This document shows positions 25,201 through 35,804 of a stretch of 64,000 nucleotides of DNA, in pieces. The notes under the pieces were generated by a model that was not told the origin of the DNA, made no database searches, and was given only the letters and a program-made list of their open reading frames with translations. Numbering within the stretch: position 1 is the first letter of the stretch; each line of letters starts with the position of its first letter. Where the stretch lies: contig JAUPFP010000044.1 of assembly GCA_036925085.1 (NCBI GenBank), positions 620,001 to 684,000 of the forward strand, read 5' to 3'. Source of the stretch: Brachycybe producta. Its lineage: Eukaryota > Arthropoda > Diplopoda > Playtdesmida > Andrognathidae. The position numbers and the translations under genes are program-made.

Positions 25201-28200
25201 AGGGTTTAAAAATCAGCTAGCTATTCGTAACAATCTCAAATAATAACTCTTAAATTTAGGCAATTTTACGCGCTGTTTGTCCGTTGATCCAATTATTGCC
25301 CATTGGTGTAAAATTATCTGCAGCTTGAGCTTCAAGCTAAAAGAAAATTGCTTTAAATAGTGGCCAGCCTTCGAAAATATATTTTCAAAATAGTAGTAAA
25401 TATATACAAAATATTAAAAATTAAAATATTTAATAAATGTAGGGTCTGAATGGACATAATGGGACTCGAGGACCAGCCGGACAAAAGGGCGAAATGGTAA
25501 TTAAATGACGTTTACGAAGAAACTACTCTTGATTTCTTTTTTGGCATTAATTCATAAAAGACAAAATGTTAGGGACTTATTGGACCACCGGGCCCAAAAG
25601 GTGATCAAGGTCAAGTTGGACTTCCGGGCCCTCCCGGTCCTCCAGGACCTCCGGGGAAAAGTTCTACTAGCATGTTCGATGTAAGAATTTATATTATGCA
25701 CGACATTGGTGCCAAATATTAAGATCGAAAGTTGTTCTCGTCGTCGAAGGATTTTGGCAGTGGAGATCTTCTCGAAACAGATGGTATTATGGGAAGGGCC
25801 ACTCGTAATGGTGTTGGCCCACAAGGACCGAAAGGACTTAAGGGAGAACACGGGCTCAAAGGAGATACAGGAGAAACAGTAAGAATTAGTTTAATTTGTT
25901 AGTCAATTTTTATGTTTATGTTAATGTATTTGCATTTTCTAGGGGTTACAAGGGTTACCTGGTCCGAAAGGTCCACATGGTATGAATGGTCAAGATGGTA
26001 TGCCTGGAATTCCTGGTGAAACAGGAGCTCCTGGTCATAAAGGCGAAAAGGCAAGAACACTTTTATTTTATTTGATTATTTGTTATGTTAAACTGGAGCA
26101 AAATTAAGAGAAACTTGAAATTGTTTTAGAAACTAGAAGGGTCGCTCAATCACTTAAGGGTATTTTCATGTCGATATCTTTCAACATTACACAATTTAAA
26201 AGCAGGCGATAATTTTTAATTTTTGTCCTATAAAAAGTTTATTTTGAAAAATATCAACATGAACATACTATTAAATGTTTCCGCTACCATTCTAGTTTCT
26301 AATGAACTTTAAATTTCTCCTGTTTATTGCAAAACGCAGAATAACTAGAGGCTGAACATCAGAGCAGAGCTGAATCAAAAATATTTGTAGAAACTAGAAT
26401 TACATATTGTTGATGAGAGCTTTTACCGTTGAGCCACCATGAGTTATTTTTTGACATGAATAATTTTAATTTGTAATTTGCATTTGTGAAATAGGGAGAC
26501 AGAGGAGAGGCCGGTGTTGGTGAACCCGGACCGCCTGGTGTTTCAGGACCACCAGGTGCAGCAGGTTCTTGCCATATGGAAGAGAAATGCAATGGAACGA
26601 AAGGTGATATTGGGCCACCGGGCCCATCAGGACCACCTGGTGATGTGGGACCTGTTGGAATGGCCGGAATGCCCGGTTTGACGGGACTTCGAGGTCTCGA
26701 TGTACGTAATTAAAAAACGTTTCAAATTACGATTCTTAAAAGCTATTAATATTCAAAATATTGAAGGGATCTCGTGGCGAGAAAGGAGATAAAGGAAGTT
26801 CGGGAAAAGATGGCAGTCCTGGTGTTAAAGGTGATGCCGGAGAACCAGGTTCACCTGGAAGAGTAGTTCAGTTGGGTGACAATGTAGCTATCGTACAGGT
26901 AATTTCAACTGGCACCAGTTTCTTTTGATCCCGATTGTTCTAAAGGATGCCTTGTTTTTAAAGGGCGAGAAGGGAGATAAGGGTGATCGTGGTAAACGAG
27001 GCCGAAGAGGTAAAATGGGGCCTGCCGGTGTCGAAGGTCCGCCGGGAAAACCCGGAACAGCAGGAGAAATTGGAATACCAGGATTTCCTGTTAGTAATTC
27101 TATAATAGCTGAAAAATTGTACTGAAATACAATTTATATTAAGAATGGTGAGTTTTCAGGGTCGATCTGGAAAACCTGGTATACCGGGTGTTGCAGTAAA
27201 GGGTGACAAAGGTGACGCTGGCCCACCCGGACCACCGGGTTCGGTAACCGTATTGGTAAGTTACGAATATCTGCTTTTGATTGTTTGAGCTTCAGAGTGG
27301 ATTGTCTTGTTTTTTAGGATTCCGGAAATCTTCCATCAACAAATAGTGCAACTGTAAACGTTCCCGGACCTGAAGGAAAATCTGGACCTCCAGGACCAAG
27401 GGCAAGCGAGACTTATTTAATGATGCTTTAAGTTATATTACAAGAGTACACATGTAGCTAAGATAGTTTTTGTTAGGGTGATAAAGGTGATGTGGGGCCT
27501 CCTGGTCCTCCTGGAGCTTCTACTCAAGGAGATGGATTTTATCCGATCGTGGGACCTCCCGTACGAGTTTTATGATTTTAAAGCAACAAATTATATCAGT
27601 GTTTTTATTAAAACTGGAATAAATAATTATGTTCGAAATAGGGTCCACCAGGTCCTCCTGGGCCACCAGGTTTATCTATAGAAGGTGAGATGGGTCCTCA
27701 TGGTCCAGCTGGGCCTCCTGGACAGGGTTTACCTGGGAGACCAGGTTCTCCTGGAGCTCCAGGTCCACCTGGGCCTGCTGGATTTGGGAGGCTTGGTAAG
27801 TTTAAACACATACTTGTTTTATTTAGTTAATGTTGGGTTTTCCTTATGAGGGATCTAAATTTACTGCTTACTGATTTGTGTTGCGGCAGCTTTTAATTAT
27901 GCTTTTTAAATGTTTCTTCTCGTTAATATTTGTGTGTGTGGCGCTTTAGTTTTTTCTTGGTCAAATCCACTAGTTTTTATCTTTTATGTCTCGTTTTTGT
28001 GACATGCTTTCCAAGGAGAACTCAGAAGACTAAAAGAACTCAATTATTTGATTGGTAAGAATTTTTTTCGGGTTAGCATGAGCTTTTTATTTCTATTCTT
28101 GAACTATCTTTTATGAGGTTTTTCACTTTTTCTGTGTGTTAAAGAGTTTGAGGTGGTTTCGTACTTGACTCCATACCCACTGCGGTTTGGAGAACATTTA

Positions 28201-31200
28201 CATTTTTCAGGAAAAACATTGCAAAAAAAAAATTCAAACGGTTTTTAGAAACTAGAATAGTTTTTGATAATGCTAAAAGGTTTTTTCATGACATCTTTAA
28301 AAATAAACTTTTTATGACCATCGCTAGATTGAGCCAAGAAGGGCCTCTTTTAAGTTTTTTGGTATTTTGGCCCCCCTTTCAGGCCCTATAACTAGCTTTT
28401 ATATATTGTATTTATTTTTACTTTTTTCGGTCACAAACCGCCAGGATTAAACAACGATCGATACTAACTATAGGTGCAGCCGCAGCACACAGCCTCAATA
28501 AAGTAATGGAAAAGCAAATACGATTATTGTTTTGCAAGTGTGCATTATTATGCCTTTTTAGAAAAAGATTGTTATGAATGCAAATGCAAAGTGCAAACAT
28601 TTTGTCTTTTTTTACAATTAATGATAAAATTTATACGTTTTTAAAATTTTTCTTAACTTTTGCACGGGCCCAAAGAGCTCCGGGCTCCTAGGCCTACTTC
28701 GCCTAATGGATAATCCGGCCCTGTTTATGACAGTTTAAAAATGGCGAAAATAGCTTTTTTTTGTGAAATTTTAATTTGAAAAAAAACTAAAAACACGTAA
28801 TTTTCAAACTACTGTAAGATGTTTCTTTTTTAAGTTATTGCCATTTAAAAAAAAAAAACTTTTAGCACAATCTTCTACCGTTTTAGTTTTCAAAAAAAAA
28901 ATTGACTTTTTCATAATGATCTATAAAAAAAAAGTTACGCCCCCAGGGAGTAAACCCCTGTCAAAACTATGACTTAGTTACTTCTTTATAGTCTATTTTG
29001 CTTTTATATCTATTACTCTACTTATACTTGTACATTTTTGTGCTTTTTATGTTTTAATAATTAATTACACTGTTATTGTTTAGTTTACTCGTTTGTAACG
29101 TACTCTCGAAGAATATCTTTTATAATCGTTCAGTGACCGATTGCGAAGAAGAATACATTGGGTTATTTTATTATTAGGTCCTCCTGGTCCTATGGGTCCA
29201 CAGGGTCCGCCTGGACCTCCGGGCAGTCCAGGACAAGCTTCTGCTGACAACTACATCAGTCCTAACATTGTTCCTGGGGTATACATATATCTATCTATCT
29301 ATATAAACAAAGACGCTTTAAATCTTTTTTTCTTAAGTACACATGTTACAATAATGATGATGATGTTTTCCTCGAACGAATACTTTAGGCAGTTACTTTC
29401 AAAAACCTGGACGCAATGTTGAAAATGTCTCGAGTGAGCCCAGTGGGCACCTTAGCTTACATTATTGATGAGCAAGCTCTCTTGGTGCGTGTTAATAATG
29501 GATGGCAATATGTTTCGGTAAGTTCTGTTTGGACAGTCTCTCTCTTTCTATCTTTTCGATCCTCTTAAGTTTATTCCTTTGGGGAATAAGTCGCATTCAC
29601 TTTAATTCCAGACCTTCACTTATATTGCAATGTTGTTTTTTTAAGATATTTTTGTTCATCTCTCTTTCGACTTCTCTAAATCCTATATTTTGAAAGCATT
29701 TAGAATTAGACATGTGTTTTTTTGTTGTTGTTGTTTTATTTCAGTTGGGCAGCTTAGTCAATATACCGACTGAACCTCCCACAGTAAGTTATAAAGTGCT
29801 ATTACATTTGTTGTCTTTTATTCAAAATGGAATTAAATGAATTGACATTTTGTAAGCTTTTTTTGTTTCTTCTTTTTTTTATTAGACAACCACAACTCAA
29901 CTGCCAGCTCAAATAATGCCTCAGGTGGAAAGTCTAGTTGTCAGCGGTCCCAGTGTAAGTACCATGGTATTGTCTCGTTCGTGGTCCAGCCACATCTCGA
30001 GAAATTCCTTGCGATTTCACATTTCATCGGCAGTTAATCGTTGTATAGTGGCCTTTATTTCTGTTTTCGAAATGCAGCACGACTAGAACTGCCATGCAAC
30101 TAAAAAAAATTAGTCAACTAAACTAAAAGCAACCTTTTAGTTTTAGTAATGCCTATGGCTCATATATTTGAATATTATGGATGGAAGCTCTATTATGAGT
30201 GATTAATTACTATAATTAGTCATTTTAGGTCACTAAAATTTTAATTATGCAGCTTGAAGTAGGGAAAATTTTCCAAAATTACTGGGGACAGTGTAGAAAA
30301 TGTACTGTTTAGTTTTAGTTTTTTTAGTCAACAAAATTTTTAGTTGACAGCTTTTTAGTTATTTTTAGTTTGCTAAAATATGTTACTAAGCTTCCATCTC
30401 ACGGACATGTCTGCAGACCCCAGACACTATTTGACCATTCTGGTAACTTTTAGTGTATTTTGTCTTTACTATTTAGTTATTTCTGTAGATTTTTCTAAGA
30501 TAGTGTGCACCCATTGTCGTTTTACGTCGTTTCTTATAGTCTTGAATTTGACACTTTTTCATGTAGTATTTGCTTATGTGTTAATGTTTTTAATTGATTG
30601 TTTTTTTCTCTTTCATTCTTCTGCCATTTCTTTCGTAATGCAGTTGCGGAGAAAGGTTAGTTGGCACGGTCGCTTTTTTAGATCTATTGATGCATATTTC
30701 TTCTAAGCTTTTTGAAAAATTACTTCATGCATGCATTTTATCTTTACTTCTCATATTTTTCTTTACATTTACACCTAATTATTTTTTTCAGAAATATGTT
30801 TAGTAAAAAAAAAATTATTTCTTGGTGGTTTGGTAGAATTCGTGTATGACAATACAACTAGAAATATTATTAAATTTTTGAATTTCAATTTTTTATGATA
30901 CAGCTGCGTATGGCTGCTCTGAACGAACCGCATATAGGAGACATGCACGGTGTTCGTGGTGCCGATTATGCGTGCTATCGACAAGCTCGTTTTGCTGGTA
31001 TTCGTGGAACGTTTCGTGCGTTCCTTTCTTCGAGAGTGCAGAATCTCGACAGCATCGTACGTTACACTGACCGTGGTCTTCCTGTGGTTAACATCAAGGT
31101 TATTATTATTATCAATTCCTCTTAAGAACCTATGTAGACACTCCGGCGTTTCACTTATGAGTCACGGTCAATTTTGTGGTTCGAAAGTTGCTTAAATTGC

Positions 31201-32820
31201 TGTAGCAATCTAACGGCAATTCGAAAATATCTGAAGAACGTATTAAGGAATACACCCTAATTTTCTTAAAGCTGAAGGATGTTTCTGAAGAACCGAAAGA
31301 TGGCTAGCAAAATGGACCGGTTTTAAGGTCATTGGTCTTTAATATGGATCAAGCAGATTAGCATAATTCAGAATTGTATAAAATGGACTTTTAAGTATTG
31401 CAACAAAAAGACGTTAATACCTGACCACAACATTCAAGAAGAGATTGAAACTTCAGTTATTGTTAGAAATTCAAATTTAAAGGCACTTAAGGTAGCTAGA
31501 ACCGAGACCATTTTTTTGGACACATTGAATTTCACTAAACAATTGCGTCTTTGGAGTCATGCAGCCCGTGTACATGCTGGAGTGTCTCTTGGCTTTTAAC
31601 TCATTTTAATTTTTCATTTAATATGTTTACTTATTCGTATTTTGTTTACTGTAAAGGGTGAGCCACTATTTAGTTCATGGAAGGAAATATTTAGTGGTAA
31701 CCGTGGTCAGTTCCACTACCAAGCTCGAATTTATTCATTTGACGGACGGAGTGTAGTCACGGACAACTCTTGGTCTGTTTTACTTTTGACACGAGAAATC
31801 GGTTTAATTATTTTGTATTTTTAAAACGCTTTTTTAAAGCAACTTCTGAAAAAAAGAAATCTTTATTTACTTTTAAAAGTGTAAACGGTCCTCAAACTCT
31901 TGATTATTGTGTCATTCATGAATGAAATAAAAAGAAACTTTAAAGTGTTTTACAAACTAGAAGGGTAGTTCAGTCACTTAAGGTTATTTTCATGTTGATA
32001 TTAAAAGATATCATGAAAATAACCTTAAGTGACTGAACTATTCATTAAAATAAGTTTGATGCCAGTTTGAAAATAACCAAACTTTAAGCAGGCGATGTTT
32101 TTTTTAATTTTTGTTCATAAAAAGTTTATTTTGAACGATATATCAACATGAAAATGCTATTAAGTGATTCTGCACTTCTGAAATTCAGAGTGAATGATTG
32201 TAAAATTAACTTTTTATGGCAGTTTGAAATTGGTGAAAACCAAATTCTTATGCTGTTGTAATTTTTTTTAAACGAAAAACTTAAAATAACATTTAAGCAT
32301 TTTTTTCTTCTTCAAGTTTTAAAAATATTTTTAAAAATTTTGAAATTTTGTCATAAGTTGTTTTGAGAAAAAAAAATCGTTCTCATCATTTTGGCTGCAC
32401 CTGCACACTATATAACTAAAAATAAAAAATTATAACGATTTCTCCCACATAATTGCAACCATTTTCGGTTAACATAATGAAGTTTTTTTGTTTGTTCCTA
32501 GGCCTCAGAAATTTGTTTGGCATGGCTCAAACAGGTTCGGCGAGCGTACGATGGATTCTTACTGCGACGCTTGGCACTCAAACAATAAAGACAAAGTGGG
32601 TCTTGCGAGCCCACTTCTCGAAAGCAAACTTCTGGATGAACAAAAGTTTGCTTGTAACAATGCGTACATTGTTCTGTGCGTTGAAGCCACTAGTCAGAAC
32701 GAGGTAAGAAAGAAGAGATCGGTCGAAATGACAACGAATACGACGGCAAACAGTACCGATATTGATGTCGAACTTAACGAAGCTGAATACCAACTTTATT
32801 TGCAAGAGATTTTAAGCTAA
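19300..32820 (+). CDS. Collagen XV/XVIII-type (multiplexin) chain, 3' part, endostatin-bearing
   Basis: This is a basement-membrane collagen/proteoglycan of the type XV/XVIII family, missing its 5' exons. Phase-consistent exons: 19300-19353, 22723-22834, 23902-23939, 24120-24164, 24604-24747, 25443-25496, 25573-25680, 25732-25878, 25943-26050, 26495-26701, 26767-26898, 26964-27089, 27160-27255, 27318-27401, 27477-27560, 27642-27795, 28016-28054, 29178-29278, 29389-29517, 29745-29783, 29886-29954, 30904-31098, 31657-31772 and 32502-32820. Together they give about 899 residues. The first exons are acidic with Ser-Gly clusters (possible glycosaminoglycan sites) and an RGD. Interrupted Gly-X-Y blocks follow, several on 54- or 108-bp exons. 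Exon 29389 is the trimerisation domain. A Thr/Pro hinge precedes endostatin (30904 onward), whose four family cysteines are present (YACYRQ, SYCDAW, FACNNAY, VLCVEA). The start of exon 25732 is uncertain (25750 is also in phase). No N-terminal laminin-G/TSPN domain was found. Confidence 0.93.
19561..20060. repeat. ACACAGAC-type minisatellite in a multiplexin intron
   Basis: Degenerate units of about 18-22 bp (GACACAGACACACACTGG and relatives) fill about 500 bp of the first visible intron. The Cys/Val-rich open frames on the complementary strand follow from this composition and are not genes. Confidence 0.85.
20583..20800. mobile_element. Family C MITE, copy 2 (right end lost)
   Basis: It starts AGGGCTCGGATTTTTATGCA and matches the copies at 18715 and 33318 through the central GTTTTTGATTGAAAAAA block. 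The right terminal repeat is missing. It lies in a multiplexin intron. A (TA)n palindromic tract follows at about 20880-20940. Confidence 0.7.
22080..22632. mobile_element. Family A MITE split by a family B element
   Basis: The A left half runs to about 22151 (GCAAAATTAAGAGAAACTGG, then TTAGAAATTAAAAGAC). The A sequence resumes at about 22435 with TTAATCACTTCAGG and the full right half (CTATCCTTCTAGTTTCT to GTTCGAGAGGCGTTTAC). The B element sits exactly where the CTTAAG-proximal part of the left arm should be, so B inserted into an existing A copy within this multiplexin intron. Confidence 0.75.
22152..22434 (-). mobile_element. Family B MITE, copy 4 (nested in A)
   Basis: It begins TACCTAGTACACACAGC and ends GTGTGTACAAGGTA. 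The flanking triplets are both TAA, so a 3-bp TWA duplication of PIF/Harbinger type is possible. Because TA lies inside the ends, a TA duplication of mariner type cannot be excluded. Confidence 0.75.
23625..23860. mobile_element. Family A MITE, degraded right half
   Basis: It contains AAAAGTTTATTTTAAAAGATA, TACTCTTCTAGTTTTTAAAAC and a CAGAATAACTAGAGTTC end, all A-family blocks. Left-half traces (TTAGAGACTCGACGGGTAAC) lie earlier, near 22985-23040, in the same intron. Confidence 0.5.
24190..24520. mobile_element. Family F element interrupted by a TTA-duplicating MITE
   Basis: The F blocks (CTTTAAACAGGGTTTTAACA, GGGTTCAAGTTAAAAG, TTCTTGAATTTCGG) are interrupted at 24275-24412 by a separate terminal-inverted-repeat element. 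It lies in the multiplexin intron before exon 24604. Confidence 0.55.
24275..24412. mobile_element. Harbinger-type MITE nested in F
   Basis: The termini are GGCCGGCTTCACACGAA and, reverse-complemented, GGGCAGCTTCACATGGA, and they stay similar for about 34 bp (CACTTTGTGGTGTCAC against GACTTTGTTGTGCCAC). TTA flanks both ends (24272-24274 and 24413-24415), a 3-bp duplication typical of PIF/Harbinger. There is no open frame. Confidence 0.7.
24970..25225. mobile_element. Family A MITE in a multiplexin intron
   Basis: The left half has TTAAAAACTAGAAGGGTAGC and the right half GTTACCCTTCTAGTTTATAA. They flank TTTCAAAATAAGC and a core of about 30 bp. Confidence 0.75.
26085..26360. mobile_element. Family A MITE in a multiplexin intron
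   Basis: Both arms are clear: TTAGAAACTAGAAGGGTCGC at about 26127 and CTACCATTCTAGTTTCTAA near 26284, with GCAGGCGATAATTTTTAATT in the core. It fills most of the intron between exons 26050 and 26495. Confidence 0.8.
28195..28935. mobile_element. Family A MITE carrying a hAT insertion
   Basis: The left arm (TTAGAAACTAGAATAGTTTT, then AAATAAACTTTTTATGAC) is broken at 28319 by a 405-bp element. It continues at 28732 with AGTTTAAAAATGGCG, the expected core of family A. The right half is diverged (ATTGCCATTTAAAAAA, CTACCGTTTTAGTTTTC). Confidence 0.65.
28319..28723. mobile_element. hAT-type element, exact 8-bp target duplication
   Basis: It is flanked by TTTATGAC at 28311-28318 and 28724-28731. 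The ends are CATCGCTAGATT and, reverse-complemented, CAGGGCCGGATT (8 of 12 identical, CA at the tip). The 8-bp duplication and CAGGG-like tip fit hAT. There is no transposase frame, so it is non-autonomous. It lies inside a family A MITE in a collagen intron. Confidence 0.8.
31871..32270. mobile_element. Family A MITE in the endostatin intron
   Basis: The left half is GTAAACGGTCCTCAAACTC through TACAAACTAGAAGGGTAGTT. An extra internal inverted copy of the ATATCnnnCATGAAAATAACC block follows, and then GCAGGCGATG and AAAAGTTTATTTTGAACGAT. The right end is decayed. It lies between the last two endostatin exons. Confidence 0.65.
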
Positions 32821-33317
32821 GATATGAACAAACAAAAAACTGAAAAATTGGTTACACACTTAAGTTATTTTACTTGTATGTGTGTTTGTCTCTCTCTCTG
32901 CGTCGTTTTGTATGTGTCATGTGTAATGTTTTGGTGTAAAATACGAGACAGCTCAATTTTTAATACAGGATAAAAGATATTGTCGGTTCTCGATTGGTTT
33001 TATCTCGAGGGCATTTAAAAAAGTGTTCGTGGGTTATCTTGTTGCATCGAGAGTTTCGATGCAACGAGCGTTAATGTGTTCTTTTATTTTTAACTTTAAT
33101 GTATGGAATGAAAAGGAGGAAGGTAACTTGGTGGCTAACCAGTTACAAATTATAATTACATTGAGGTTCAAAACTCTTTTTAACGCAAGTCATATCTATT
33201 TGTACGATTATTGTACAAAGTTTTTTTTTTTTCTAAATATATTTCGTCTTGTTCATATTTCGTTGTGTGTTTTCTTTTTAATTTTGCATGAAAAAAAATA
33301 TTACGTGTAATAATTAT
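32821..33317 (+). other. Candidate 3' UTR or last intron of the multiplexin gene
   Basis: It follows the TAA at 32818-32820 and lies before the alternative last exon at 33986. It is 3' UTR if the read-through tail is used and intron if the donor at 32704 is used. No further coding sequence is evident. Confidence 0.55.
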
Positions 33318-33787
33318 TAGGGCTCGGATTTTTATGCAATATCAGGCAAATGTTTCTCAATCTGTGGCCCAAGAGCCAATTGTGAAGTAACAATTCAGTT
33401 TAAATCAACTAACAATTATAGTTTTTTTTTAATCAGAAACACTGGTTAGAGGTTAAAACTCTAGGGCACCATTACAGAGGAAAATTAAGACTGTCATATA
33501 AAAGTAAACTGTCAACTCTAGCTCATAATCTTGTAACAGTCACAAAAGCAAATTAAAAAATATTATGATAATTATTGTCATATTACTGCCATTGACTAGT
33601 GTACAGCATAAAATGATTTTATGATTTTTGAGGCCTCTAGTTGACAATGTATTTTTGATTAGAAAAAAAGGATAATTGCAGTTACTCTAATGATGATGAT
33701 AATTACTTCACAATTAGCACTTGGTGGGTCACAAATTGAGAAACATTTGCTTGATATTTTGAAGAAATAATAATCCGAGCCTTACAA
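33318..33787. mobile_element. Family C MITE, copy 3, with nested family D sequence
   Basis: The left terminus is AGGGCTCGGATTTTTATGCA and the right, reverse-complemented, starts AAGGCTCGGATTATTATT. Both continue into GCAAATGTTTCTCAAT. Between about 33466 and 33615 is sequence shared with 44000-44228 (CTAGCTCATAATCTTGTAAC, GACTAGTGTACAGC), so a D element inserted into this C copy. Confidence 0.75.
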
Positions 33788-33985
33788 GTGTGTTCATGCG
33801 TTTTTTTTTTGTCATTTGTGTATATATTTAAACTTATATATAATATGTACGACAAATAACTCGACTCATTCTTAATTAACAAAGTTTTTTTTTTTAAATA
33901 TTAGCTTTTTAATATTTTCATTTTATATGTTGAAATTTTAAATGTTATGTCTTGTGTTTGTGTGTAAAATCATAAAATATTGCAG

Positions 33986-34048
33986 CATCACTTGCCAGAT
34001 GCAAATGACATATTGGACACATTCCGAGTCATTGACGGTGTTCATTGA
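33986..34048 (+). CDS. Alternative last exon of the multiplexin gene
   Basis: A strong donor (GAG then GTAAGA) at 32704, inside the terminal exon, is in phase with an acceptor (ATTGCAG) at 33985. The resulting exon encodes HHLPDANDILDTFRVIDGVH and a TGA at 34046-34048. Splicing here would replace the 39-residue read-through tail with a 20-residue acidic tail. AATAAA lies at 34314-34319, which suits this end. Which form is expressed cannot be told from the sequence. Confidence 0.6.
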   Translation, partial: HHLPDANDILDTFRVIDGVH

Positions 34049-34309
34049 ATGTTTCTATTTGTTAGGTATATTATATAGTTAGTTATTATTATAGTTAGTA
34101 AAAGTTCAAAATAAGAAACAATTTTCATTAATTTTTTTTTTTGTTTGTTGCTGGTTAATTAGGCAAAAAAAATTACTAGTCGGAATGAGCTTACTTAAGT
34201 TTTTGAGTTGGTTTTGTTTTATTTTGTTTTATTTAATGACAAAAAGTTGAAGATAAACTAACTTCATCTGAGATCCCGGTTTTATGTATTTTAATCAAAA
34301 GTGTGTGTT

Positions 34310-34500
34310 TTGTAATAAAGCGAAAACCGTTTAACACAAAACCGAATAACCACGTCAATTCTAATTAGTAATAACGTTCCGGTCACTTTAAACTAGCATA
34401 AAAAATCTTTCTTTTAATACGAAATTCATTTAAACACGAAATAAAATATTCCGGTCCCTTTAATTTCGTGTTAAACGGTTTCCAATGTAATTTTTTAAAC
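34310..34500. mobile_element. Family E MITE, copy 3
   Basis: GAAAACCGTTTAACACAAAA at the left and TTTCGTGTTAAACGGTTTCC at the right are inverted repeats. A second AAACACGAAAT block lies inside, so this copy is longer than the one at 15697. Confidence 0.7.
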
Positions 34501-35510
34501 TTAACGGTCGTATTCTAAAACGTTACTTAAGTCAAAGTTACACTTAAAAAATCTCCATCTATTGAGAGTTTTGTCTAGTGGCATGATTTAAGTTTAACTT
34601 TATTTTAAGAAACGTTTTTGACGTTTTTTTTTTTAATTTGCTTTTAATAATTGGTCCTTTTTCGCAAATTTGTGCAACAAAAAAGCTTTTTTTATTAGAA
34701 ATGTTATTAATTAATTATGCATGACAATTATTAGTGGTTATAGTGAAACCATTTTTTTACACTATGAAAGTATTTGAGAAGCACTCATTTTATATAAAAA
34801 TAATTCTCGATTATAACGAATGAAAAATGGTCTTTTGAAGCACAATAACGAGTTTGAAATTTAACATAATTCAATGGAAGTGTTTTGTGCAATTCAATAA
34901 AGCAATAACATTGATATAATTCTTAGTAATTATTATTATTATTATTACATGGTGTTGTAAACAAAAACATTCTTTTTGTTAAAAAGTTTTCTTTTAAAAT
35001 ATTTATATATAAATAGATGTGTAACTGCACTGAAGAAAAAAAATAGTTAGTCATTCATTAATTTTTTTATATTAATTTTTTTTTTATAACATAAAATTAG
35101 AAATCAATTGTTTTATAGTTTGCAGCTGATTTTTGTGGTTTATATTGTCACACTGCCAAATTAATTAATCATGGTTTTATTATGTTCATTATGTTGTATT
35201 AATTAAATCTTGGTCAATTATATTTTTTTAATATTGCAATTTATTCTTTATGCATTTTTTTTTGTTTTATTTAATTTTAATTTAATTTTGTTATTACAGT
35301 AATTAGATTTTTCAAAATTATTTTAGCAGTCTTTGGTTTAGAACATTGTGTCCATGCTCCCTTATTTTGGAGGTGGTCAGATAGGTATTTTCAAAACGAA
35401 AATTATTTTTTTAATGAAATATAACTCATTAAAAGAAAAGTTCTAAAGTTAAAAGTGAAATTTCATAATTTAAATTATAAATTTCATGTTACCATCAAAG
35501 TGGAAAATTG
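34501..35510. other. AT-rich intergenic DNA
   Basis: This lies between the multiplexin 3' end and DNAJC16. I see no exon. It is very AT-rich with A/T homopolymers and a TTA microsatellite near 34930-34947. Confidence 0.5.
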
Positions 35511-35645
35511 GTCATTCTGCAAACTGACTAGGCAATATAAATCTTCACATTTGCTAGCAGTTTATGTAGATTGTCTACAATCAACAAGCCGCGAATCTAG
35601 ACAATGACAATTTGCACATTGCCTAAACATGAATTTTCAGAATGA
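35511..35645. repeat. Foldback element with AATGACCAA/TTGGTCATT ends
   Basis: TTGGTCATTCTGCAAACTGA at the left and TTTTCAGAATGACCAATTT at the right are inverted. Inner blocks TAGGCAAT and ATTGCCTA, and TGTAGATTGTCTACA, also pair. It shares the AATCTGC/GCAAT vocabulary of the hairpin at 3472. Confidence 0.6.
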
Positions 35646-35804
35646 CCAATTTATTTTTGTGTAACGTGTATGTATGATGTATTATAAGTTTATAATTTTA
35701 TATCCATAATAATATTTGTAAGAATGAATAATCTTTTACACATCCTTTGCACATTGCCAAGTAATTATGCGGAATATTACAAATTGTATGTTATGCTGCA
35801 ATTA

